Virus record (IMG/VR): IMGVR_UViG_3300031227_000188
Location: 1-36,104 of that record
DNA length: 36,104 bases
Source: a virus
Strand: one strand, 5' to 3'
Position numbers and translations under genes: made by a program. This document shows positions 30,255-36,104 of this stretch, piece by piece; positions within the stretch are counted from its first letter, which is position 1, and every line of letters begins with the position of its first letter. The notes beneath the pieces were generated by a model that searched no databases, was not told the origin of the DNA, and saw only the letters and a list, made by a program, of their open reading frames with translations.

Positions 30255-30583
30255 GCCTAGCACACCTCTACAATATCACCGTTACCGTCAACCGCCCTAC
30301 CGTTACGCAAGGGACGTATGGCGAGGAGGTCAAGGTGTGGGCGGCGGTGTCTAGTAACGTGCAGGCTATGCTGCAACTAAAGAAAACTGTAGGTGAAACA
30401 GAAAACGACAAGCTCGGACGGTTGGCCGTAGAGTCTGACTATATTTTGTACTGCGACCCGGATACCACTATTGCGGCCACCGACCGAGTAGTCTACGGCA
30501 CCCGAACGTTTGAGGTGGTGCGTGTCGATGACGAAATCCAAATCGGCCATCACCTACGCGTTCGATTGTTGGAGATGAGATAA
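30251..30583 (+). CDS. Head-tail adaptor / head closure protein
   Basis: A 110-residue protein starting at TTG overlapping the connector stop; an ATG at 30230 without good spacing is the alternative. YNITVTVNRPTVTQGTYGEE followed by VKVWAAVSSNVQAMLQLKK, then YILYCDPDTTIAATDRVVYG and TFEVVRVDDE, match the small beta-barrel of SPP1 gp16-like closure proteins. It would seal the portal after packaging and join the tail. Confidence 0.72.
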   Translation: MSLAHLYNITVTVNRPTVTQGTYGEEVKVWAAVSSNVQAMLQLKKTVGETENDKLGRLAVESDYILYCDPDTTIAATDRVVYGTRTFEVVRVDDEIQIGHHLRVRLLEMR

Positions 30584-30942
30584 TGGGCGGCGAGGTTGGA
30601 AAGTGGAACGTCGGCGAGATTGAGAAAATGGCGGGTGAGAAGTTCCATAAATTCCTAACGAAGGCGTCTCTGGTTGTGCAGCGGCGAGCCAAAAAGAACG
30701 CGCCGTGGTTGACTACTAACCTGCGGCGGAGTATTGCCCGCGAGGTAGGCCCGCTCGAAGCCAAAATTGGCATAATAGGCGAAGTGCCCAAGGCCGTCCC
30801 CGACGCTAAGGCTCCGGCCCACACCTACGCATATTTCCAGGAAATCGGCACAAAAAACATGAAGGCCCACCCGTACCTGCGGCCCGCCCTAGACTCGTTC
30901 GGCCAGGCCGACGTCGACAAAATACTGGGGATGATTAAATAA
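30583..30942 (+). CDS. HK97 gp10-like neck/tail component
   Basis: A 119-residue protein. The helix LTKASLVVQRRAKKNAPWLT with TNLRRSI, then YAYFQEIGTKNMKAHPYLRP with ALDSF are the A-P-x-x-T-G-x-L-R-x-S and G-T-x-x-x-x-A-x-P-F/Y-L-R-P signatures of the family. It connects head closure to the tail terminator. Single-base overlaps at both ends. Confidence 0.85.
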   Translation: MGGEVGKWNVGEIEKMAGEKFHKFLTKASLVVQRRAKKNAPWLTTNLRRSIAREVGPLEAKIGIIGEVPKAVPDAKAPAHTYAYFQEIGTKNMKAHPYLRPALDSFGQADVDKILGMIK

Positions 30943-31343
30943 TGGACGAGCTGTTCAAGTCGATAATGACCTTCTACAACTCGGCAACCTGTGCCACGCT
31001 ACGAGCTACCAACACGGGCGGCATGTACGCGGTCCGGCACAAGCAGAACCAGGCCCCGCCGTATATGGTTTTCGACCGCATCAGCGACGTACCCAACCGA
31101 TATATGGGCGGGAAGATGATGCAGGCCCGCGTGCAGCTTAGCATCTACGGCGACAACCTCTCCGACGTAATGGCAATACACCGACTAACTACGGGGGCGT
31201 TTGACGACGCCACCCTGACATACGATAGCGATATTGCAGTTGTATGTCTACGAACAGACGAAACGGGGCCGCTAATAGCCGAGGATCATTCTTGGCAGGC
31301 CACGATTGATTACACGGTTTGGCGAGATAACAAAACAAGCTAA
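30942..31343 (+). CDS. Tail completion/terminator protein (DUF3168-like)
   Basis: A 133-residue protein with MYAVRHKQNQAPPYMVFDRI, then QARVQLSIYGDNLSDVMAIH and SWQATIDYTVW. The order, an early APPY-(V/M)F strand, the Q-V-x-(I/L)-Y/F-G/A-x-S/N-(Y/L)-x-x-V strand-helix, and a final antiparallel strand is that of tail terminators. It caps the tail tube below the connector. Confidence 0.78.
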   Translation: MDELFKSIMTFYNSATCATLRATNTGGMYAVRHKQNQAPPYMVFDRISDVPNRYMGGKMMQARVQLSIYGDNLSDVMAIHRLTTGAFDDATLTYDSDIAVVCLRTDETGPLIAEDHSWQATIDYTVWRDNKTS

Positions 31344-31360
31344 TTTTAGGGGGATAACCG

Positions 31361-31726
31361 ATGGCAATGTTTCATGGCAGTAAGGGCTCTCTTACGTGGG
31401 CCGACGTGAGCGATATCACGAACATAACGAGCTGGAGCGTTGACGCCACCGCCGACACGGCGGAGACAACGCACATGTCAGACGCCAACTACTGGAAGCA
31501 GCGTCTTGCGGGCTTCAAGGACTGGAGCGGATCTGTTGAAGTGTTCACTACGTCGGACGCCAGCCTGACGGGGCTGGGCAACACGGGCCACGTTACATTC
31601 GAGCTGCTAGACGCCGGAACAAATATATCTGGGTCTTGTATCTGCACAGGCATAGGCTTTGCCCTGGACAAAGACGACGTTGCAAAAACTACTTTTACGA
31701 TGGTCGGCAACGGGGCGTTGTCTTAA
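31361..31726 (+). CDS. Tail tube protein, copy 1
   Basis: A 121-residue protein with TAGGGGGATAACCG upstream, a strong ribosome binding site. GSKGSLTWADVSDITNITSW, SVDATADTAETTHMSD, WKQRLAGFKDWSGSVEVF and GFALDKDDVAKTTFTMVGNG fit the small beta-sandwich of siphovirus tail tubes, which stack as hexamers. It resembles the next gene product over its whole length. Confidence 0.75.
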   Translation: MAMFHGSKGSLTWADVSDITNITSWSVDATADTAETTHMSDANYWKQRLAGFKDWSGSVEVFTTSDASLTGLGNTGHVTFELLDAGTNISGSCICTGIGFALDKDDVAKTTFTMVGNGALS

Positions 31727-31743
31727 CAAGGGGGTAATCTAAT

Positions 31744-32181
31744 ATGGCTATGTTACACGGCAGAGGCGGCAAAGTCGTCTGGTCGGCAATTAGCGACGTA
31801 GTACAGCGTGTACGGTCCTGGGGTCTGGACGCTACGTGCGACGTGGCGGAAAAAACCGTCATGGGCAACCCCGCCGTCGAAGCGAATCTGTGGAAGACAA
31901 GGCTGGCCGGGTTCAAAGATTGGACGGCAACGGTTGAATGTCTGGCTGGCGATGACGGCTCTGATTTACAGTTCACCAACTCTGATTTGGGTTTTGTTGA
32001 TTCGGACGGCAACGGCGTTAGCCTCCAGTTGTGGTATACACACACGGCGACTGACGGGGTTCTGTTGGGTACAGGCATTCTGACCGGAGTTAGTTGGTCA
32101 GAAGACAAAGACGACGTGGTGGGCGTATCATATACCTTTAGCGGCTCCGGGGCCATAAAGATGTCTGACGCCACCACATAA
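31744..32181 (+). CDS. Tail tube protein, copy 2 (paralogue)
   Basis: A 145-residue protein aligning with the upstream one: MAMLHGRGGKVVWSAISDVV, SWGLDATCDVAEKTVMGNPA, TRLAGFKDWTATVECL, GVSWSEDKDDVVGVSYTFSG. It is longer because of an inserted region (DDGSDLQFTNSDLGFVDSDG). Two tube-type genes in tandem point to a duplication. One copy may form the main tube and the other a terminal ring or decorated tube. Which is the major protein cannot be read from sequence, though both have good ribosome binding sites. Confidence 0.72.
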   Translation: MAMLHGRGGKVVWSAISDVVQRVRSWGLDATCDVAEKTVMGNPAVEANLWKTRLAGFKDWTATVECLAGDDGSDLQFTNSDLGFVDSDGNGVSLQLWYTHTATDGVLLGTGILTGVSWSEDKDDVVGVSYTFSGSGAIKMSDATT

Positions 32182-32196
32182 AAGAAAGGGTTTACG

Positions 32197-32622
32197 ATGG
32201 ATGGAATTAGCGAAGCGGTTGGTGCTGCTCGGATTATCACGCTGGGCGGCAAAGATTACAAGGTGGGAGAGTTGCGGGTTGGCGAATGGGCCGACTTTAC
32301 AGAGTGGGCCAAAAAGAATATCACCGACACCCACAAGGCCGGCCTGCAAATGGCCGTTGAGGTGTACGGCAAAGAGAGCGTGCCTCTAGAGGTGGCCACG
32401 GCCGCAATGGCCGCACCGACCCGCGACGAAATCGACGCCGAGTCCGGCACGCTGGCGGGGGTGGTGCATTTGTTATGGTTGTCTATGAGCAAATACAACC
32501 CAGAGGCGACCAAAGAGGACGTGTCTTGTCTCTTTGGCCTGGAAGATATTGAGAGCGTCATGGCCGTCATTTCACCGGACAACGACTCAAAAAACGTAGT
32601 GCCGCCAGCGGAAACCCTATAA
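32197..32622 (+). CDS. Tail assembly chaperone (gpG-like)
   Basis: A 141-residue, mainly helical protein starting MDGISEAVGAARIITLGGKD, with GVVHLLWLSMSKYNPEATKE. It lies between tail tube and tape measure, where gpG-type chaperones lie. Codons TCA AAA AAC near its end contain the slippery heptamer A AAA AAC. Ribosomes that do not shift stop at TAA 32620-32622. Those that shift by -1 make the longer gpGT-type product (join 32197-32595, 32595-32861; 221 residues). The ratio of the two is usually needed for tail assembly around the tape measure. Confidence 0.8.
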   Translation: MDGISEAVGAARIITLGGKDYKVGELRVGEWADFTEWAKKNITDTHKAGLQMAVEVYGKESVPLEVATAAMAAPTRDEIDAESGTLAGVVHLLWLSMSKYNPEATKEDVSCLFGLEDIESVMAVISPDNDSKNVVPPAETL

Positions 32623-32637
32623 GTTTCTCGTTGGCGG
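32589..32637 (+). promoter_or_regulatory. Programmed -1 frameshift signal
   Basis: Slippery A AAA AAC at 32589-32595, in the proper phase with gpG codons. Six bases later a perfect stem CCGCCA (32602-32607) with TGGCGG (32632-32637) can form. AAACC inside its loop can pair with GGTTT overlapping the 3' arm, so an alternative stem or pseudoknot is possible. Spacing and sequence fit known efficient -1 signals. Confidence 0.85.
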
Positions 32638-32861
32638 TTTCTTTGCTTTGTAGGTTTTACGGCTACACAATCGCAGGCGTGCGCGACCTTACGATGACAC
32701 AGTTCAATAATTTATTGAGCGACATATCGGTAATAAACAAGCTGGAAAACGGCAGCAACGAGGACGACAAGAAAGGTGCGGGCAGCCCTGAGGCTCCCGC
32801 CTGCGTGTCGCCTAAGTTGCAACGACAAATCGCCCGTAAGATGTTTGGGGGTAACAAGTAG
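32595..32861 (+). CDS. gpT-like extension of the tail assembly chaperone
   Basis: The -1 frame is open from the slippery site to TAG 32859-32861 (88 codons). It contains RFYGYTIAGVRDLTMTQFNN with LLSDISVINKLENG, a typical T-domain with YGY and a helix, then a charged linker and SPKLQRQIARKMFGG. There is no good independent start with ribosome binding site; a TTG at 32631 lies in the stem. It is therefore made as a fusion to gpG by frameshifting. The T-domain is thought to recruit the tape measure encoded next. Confidence 0.82.
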   Translation, partial: RSAASGNPISFSLAVSLLCRFYGYTIAGVRDLTMTQFNNLLSDISVINKLENGSNEDDKKGAGSPEAPACVSPKLQRQIARKMFGGNK

Positions 32862-34699
32862 TGGCCGGACAACTCGGACAAGCCTATGTGACCATCGCTG
32901 GCAAGATGGACAAACTTCGAAAAAGCCTCAAAAAGGCCAAGGCCGTGACGGCTAAGGAAATGGCGATAACTTCGGGCCTGGTTTCCACCAGTTATGCCAA
33001 GGCCGGCGACGCCATTGTCGTCTCGATGAAAAAGACGACCGAGAAGGTCAACGCCTCCACCCGTAAGGTAGTGGCTCCCGCCAAGCACAGTGCTAGGCTG
33101 ATGCGTAAAGCCTTTACGGCCTCGTTTGCTATGATACGTCGCGGGGTCAACCGAACCGCTAGTGTAATTGTGATGAAACTAGGTGGGGCTATTCGTAGTG
33201 TTACGTCTTTTATGAAGCGGTGGATACGGTACGGCCTGATGGCTGCATCGGCCGCCATGATATACGCTACTAAGACGGCTATTGACTTTGAAAAACAACT
33301 GGCCCAAGTGAGTACGATGTTGGGGGCAGAGTCTATGCACCTTATGGCCAGCTACCGTACCGAAATCCGCAATATATCGAAACAGTTCGGTGATAGTACG
33401 GCCAGCCTGACAGCCGGTTTGTATGATTTGCTTTCTGCCGGTATCGACGCCTCCGAGGCCCCCAAGGTTCTAGCCGCTGCGAGCAAGATGGCTACCGCAG
33501 GCATGACAGATACAAAAACAGCAGTATCAGCCCTGTTAGATGTTCTCAACGCTTATCAAATGGACACATCTAGAGTGGTAGAGGTGTCAGATAAATTGTT
33601 CACTTCGGTGTTTAGAGGCCGACTAACATTCGATCAGCTAGCTGCCAAGCTGGGCTCTGTTACTGCTACCGCACACGCTGCGGGTCTATCATTAGAGCAA
33701 CTACTGGCTGCCGTGTCTACTATCACCCGTGGCGGCGTAAAACCAGACCAGGCATTTACCGCCATAACAGGAGCCATCAACTCCTTTATCAAGCCTACTA
33801 AAGAAGCAAAAAAAGAGGCAGAAAAACATGGCGTAGTTTTAGATTCTAATACGCTCAAGACAAAGGGATTGGTAGGGGCGGTGGCAGACCTTAACAAGCT
33901 GAGCGCCGACCAGATAGCCATTCTATTCCCCAACATTCGAGCCTTTCGTGGCATGGCGGCGGCTATGCAAGACGTGGCCGGGTTCCAGAAAGACCTCACC
34001 ATGCTAACATTAGACTATGCTGGCAGAACCCAAATTGCTTTCGACAAAATAGCCAGCACTGTAGGCTTTAAGGCTACGCTTGCGTGGAAGAATCTCAAAG
34101 ACGCCGGCAGAGAGTTGGCAGACAAGGTGCTTTTGCCGCTAATGGATAACTACCTTCCTGGAATTATCGCCAAGTTTGAGGAGTGGGGGGCGTGGATAGA
34201 CTCCAACCACGAGACGCTCTATGGTTGGGCGGAAATCTTGAAGACTAAAATAGACACGGTTTATACTAAGGTGGATGGCTTCATTAAACTACTTACAACC
34301 GACTTGTCAGCGGCGTGGGTCTTAGTAACACAAGTGACCGCTTACGCTCTGGCGGGTTTGGCCGCACTGGCCGTAGTGTGGGGTAAATATATCGGCAAGG
34401 AGTTAGCTGTTGCTTTGTCGTCCGAATTTTCTGCTGAGCTCCGCAAAGAAATTGCTCGGCTTTTCATGGCCAATCCAATAACCGGAAAAACTCTTCCGGG
34501 GTTTAGCTGGATGACAGAAAACATCGACCGCCAATCTAGAGAATCGAAGCGAGAACGCAAGCGGCAATCCCAAGGAGGCAAGGCCCCTATCCAGGTTGCC
34601 GGGCGTGATTCGTATAGGCTATTGCAAGAAATATCGAACGGCATACAAACTATTGTTAATAACGGCATCCCGGAAAAAGTCGCGGTGGGGGGGCAATAA
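32861..34699 (+). CDS. Tail tape measure protein
   Basis: A 612-residue GTG-started protein. The N-terminal 130 residues are basic and helical (KMDKLRKSLKKAKAVTAKEM). Residues about 145-400 carry the TP901-type core: IDFEKQLAQVSTMLGAES, LTAGLYDLLSAGIDASEAPK, LAAKLGSVTATAHAAGLSLE, ITRGGVKPDQAFTAITGAIN and IRAFRGMAAAMQ. Hydrophobic stretches near 480-510 (TQVTAYALAGLAALAVVWG) may insert into the host membrane during DNA ejection. The protein sets tail length and lies inside the tube. The length implies a medium-length siphovirus tail. GTG overlaps the previous stop by one base. Confidence 0.92.
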   Translation: MAGQLGQAYVTIAGKMDKLRKSLKKAKAVTAKEMAITSGLVSTSYAKAGDAIVVSMKKTTEKVNASTRKVVAPAKHSARLMRKAFTASFAMIRRGVNRTASVIVMKLGGAIRSVTSFMKRWIRYGLMAASAAMIYATKTAIDFEKQLAQVSTMLGAESMHLMASYRTEIRNISKQFGDSTASLTAGLYDLLSAGIDASEAPKVLAAASKMATAGMTDTKTAVSALLDVLNAYQMDTSRVVEVSDKLFTSVFRGRLTFDQLAAKLGSVTATAHAAGLSLEQLLAAVSTITRGGVKPDQAFTAITGAINSFIKPTKEAKKEAEKHGVVLDSNTLKTKGLVGAVADLNKLSADQIAILFPNIRAFRGMAAAMQDVAGFQKDLTMLTLDYAGRTQIAFDKIASTVGFKATLAWKNLKDAGRELADKVLLPLMDNYLPGIIAKFEEWGAWIDSNHETLYGWAEILKTKIDTVYTKVDGFIKLLTTDLSAAWVLVTQVTAYALAGLAALAVVWGKYIGKELAVALSSEFSAELRKEIARLFMANPITGKTLPGFSWMTENIDRQSRESKRERKRQSQGGKAPIQVAGRDSYRLLQEISNGIQTIVNNGIPEKVAVGGQ

Positions 34700-35494
34700 A
34701 TGGCCGTAACCGAATATAAAGACAGTCGCGAGATGCACGTCACGATGGACGGCACAACGCTTACCGCGATCTACGATTGTACGTGGGACGATTGGGACAA
34801 CCAGGTCGCGGACTTGCCGAGGATAGGTGACTACTGGTATGGTCGCCCCGATATGATTTGCACCGATATCACCACAAGGACGCACGACAATACCAACTGC
34901 CGCATCACAGCGATCTTCTCTACTGATGGCATGGAGAATATACAGAGGCTGGCGGACCAAGCGGGGAGCTGGACCGACACGATGGACGTGCAGTTGACGG
35001 AAGTGGACTCGGATAAATATCACCGTCTTACCGACGGTTCCGATGTCAACTTCGTCGACGAATGGTTGGCTTTGAGCGTGACGCATACCATCGACAACAA
35101 GCCGCTTTTTTCCCAGTCGCACGTTAGCCCTACCCTTTTCGTCCGATGTTATGGATCGACCCACTATATAAGCAGGTTGCTTGATAATGTTAATCATGTA
35201 AATTCTGATAGGTTCTTGGAGGGGTATACCGCTCTGAAGGCCCTAAACCAGCCATATTATAAAACAGATGTTACATCGGAAAATGATATTGAAAAGTGGA
35301 AATTGTCTGGGGTAAGGGCGACGCTCGTACGGGCGGGAGTGTATGAATACGAATTCGTATTCCAGTGGTCACCCGGCGGGTGGAACACACAACACGGGGT
35401 GGCCCATTATATGTACGGAACCGCTGTTTTCATGGACCTCTTTGACGGTATGGACCTTAACGAAGACGCTTCGGGAATAGGGCTGCGAGGGTGA
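34700..35494 (+). CDS. Probable distal tail protein (264 aa)
   Basis: Directly follows the tape measure, the place of distal tail (Dit-like) or tail-tip proteins. It is beta-rich: MAVTEYKDSREMHVTMDGTT, LPRIGDYWYGRPDMICTDIT and VYEYEFVFQWSPGGWNTQHG. No family motif is recognised, so the function is inferred from position. It uses slightly more AT-rich codons in the middle (35160-35300) than the flanking sequence. Confidence 0.65.
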   Translation: MAVTEYKDSREMHVTMDGTTLTAIYDCTWDDWDNQVADLPRIGDYWYGRPDMICTDITTRTHDNTNCRITAIFSTDGMENIQRLADQAGSWTDTMDVQLTEVDSDKYHRLTDGSDVNFVDEWLALSVTHTIDNKPLFSQSHVSPTLFVRCYGSTHYISRLLDNVNHVNSDRFLEGYTALKALNQPYYKTDVTSENDIEKWKLSGVRATLVRAGVYEYEFVFQWSPGGWNTQHGVAHYMYGTAVFMDLFDGMDLNEDASGIGLRG

Positions 35495-36104
35495 GTTTTA
35501 ATCCGCTGCAAAAAATACGACGTTGGCGTAAGCCACGGGCCGACGACATAAACAAGATTATCGACCAGGTTAATCGGCTAAGCAACCTGACCGTTCGTGG
35601 GGAGAACGCCAAGGTTTCCCGCCAGCGGAACGGCACGACGATAAGCGTCGGCGGCAGCGGAGGCAACACCACCCGCATAGCGATGGTCACGGCGTCTGAC
35701 ACCGCCGGCGGGTTCTATACGTGCAAGCTGCAAAAGGTAGACGCGACGTTTTGGAACAGCGGCAGCGGCGACAGCGATTGCATCATAAACGACACGGACA
35801 CGACGTATACTGTCTTAAACCTTAACGAACACCAGACAATAAACCACGATCTCGCCAAGAGCGATCTCATGGAGTGCTGGCCGGAAACTGACGACGGGGG
35901 CACGTCGCGATTGGTTGGCACGTCTTTAGAGAAACACGGCGAGTGCCGGCGGGCCATTACCCAAGAGGCTGCCCAGGGCGACCTGTTAATCTCAGTGAAA
36001 CTTACCAACTCAGCCGGGGCCGCTACGGGCGACGCTTTTGACGCTACGTTTGTCGCTACGGATGGAGCAACGGCCGCCAGCGCCTGCCTGCCCGCTGTGG
36101 CGTC
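35491..36104 (+). CDS. Distal tail structural protein (partial, 3' end missing)
   Basis: GTG start overlapping the previous stop (GTGA); the frame is open for 204 codons to the window end. VSFNPLQKIRRWRKPRADDI with NKIIDQVNRLSNLTV is an N-terminal helix common in tail-tip or fibre-attachment proteins near tape measure genes. A Gly/Thr-rich linker follows, then a beta-rich domain with FYTCKLQKVDATFW and YTVLNLNEHQTINHDLAKSD. The role is probably in tail tip or fibre attachment. Not named because of the truncation. Confidence 0.65.
   Translation, partial: MSFNPLQKIRRWRKPRADDINKIIDQVNRLSNLTVRGENAKVSRQRNGTTISVGGSGGNTTRIAMVTASDTAGGFYTCKLQKVDATFWNSGSGDSDCIINDTDTTYTVLNLNEHQTINHDLAKSDLMECWPETDDGGTSRLVGTSLEKHGECRRAITQEAAQGDLLISVKLTNSAGAATGDAFDATFVATDGATAASACLPAVA

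Noticed and set aside
32631-32861. Separate gene starting at TTG 32631
   Set aside because: The TTG lies in the frameshift stem with no ribosome binding site; the -1 fusion explains the frame.
1-36104. CRISPR array or insertion sequence
   Set aside because: No regularly spaced direct repeats and no transposase motifs with terminal inverted repeats were seen; the only mobile element recognised is the group I intron.

Overview
The window is part of the genome of a tailed double-stranded DNA phage or prophage (Caudoviricetes). It has an HK97-fold head and a long tail, so a siphovirus is most likely. The order terminase, portal, head morphogenesis, prohead protease, major capsid, connectors, tail tube, frameshifted tail chaperone, tape measure shows this. 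At about 1.5 angstrom per residue, the 612-residue tape measure implies a tail near 90 nm. Almost all genes lie on the plus strand. They are tightly packed with ATGA, TGATG or GTGA overlaps and have purine-rich ribosome binding sites, so the host is a bacterium. Lipoproteins with clear lipoboxes and a nucleotide-sugar route known from O-antigens suggest, but do not prove, a Gram-negative-type host. No integrase, repressor, polymerase or endolysin was seen.

Layout. From 1 to 3.4 kb lie a beta-helix adhesin-like protein, small coiled-coil proteins, two lipoproteins and a holin-like membrane protein. From 3.4 to 7.2 kb lie nucleotide-related enzymes (dNMP kinase-like, nucleoside deoxyribosyltransferase-like, metallophosphoesterase) and small DNA-binding or zinc proteins, closed by a large terminator-like inverted repeat near 7.3 kb. 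From 7.4 to 16 kb lie small proteins, a ParB-like protein, both terminase subunits, portal, a gpF-like head protein, a structured RNA region with a tRNA-like element, and the prohead protease. From 16.2 to 18.7 kb lies the major capsid gene, split by a group I intron that carries an HNH homing endonuclease in its P8 loop.

From 19.5 to 28 kb a large accessory block sits between the capsid and connector genes. It holds three methyltransferases, three glycosyltransferase-like proteins and three sugar-nucleotide enzymes: GDP-mannose 4,6-dehydratase, a GDP-fucose/colitose synthase-type epimerase-reductase, and a ColD-type PLP enzyme whose catalytic lysine is replaced by histidine. Together these read as a complete route from host GDP-mannose to GDP-L-colitose, a 3,6-dideoxyhexose, followed by transfer and methylation. 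Within the block is one minus-strand gene with its own near-consensus sigma-70 promoter. From 28 kb to the end come tail-associated and connector proteins, two paralogous tail tube proteins, the gpG/gpGT chaperones with a canonical A AAA AAC slippery site and downstream stem, the tape measure, and two distal tail genes, the last cut by the window edge.

The strongest candidates for new biology are the phage-borne colitose-type glycan cassette inside the late structural operon, the intron in the capsid gene, the unusual tRNA-like RNA at 14.7 kb, and the independently promoted antisense gene at 26.5 kb.
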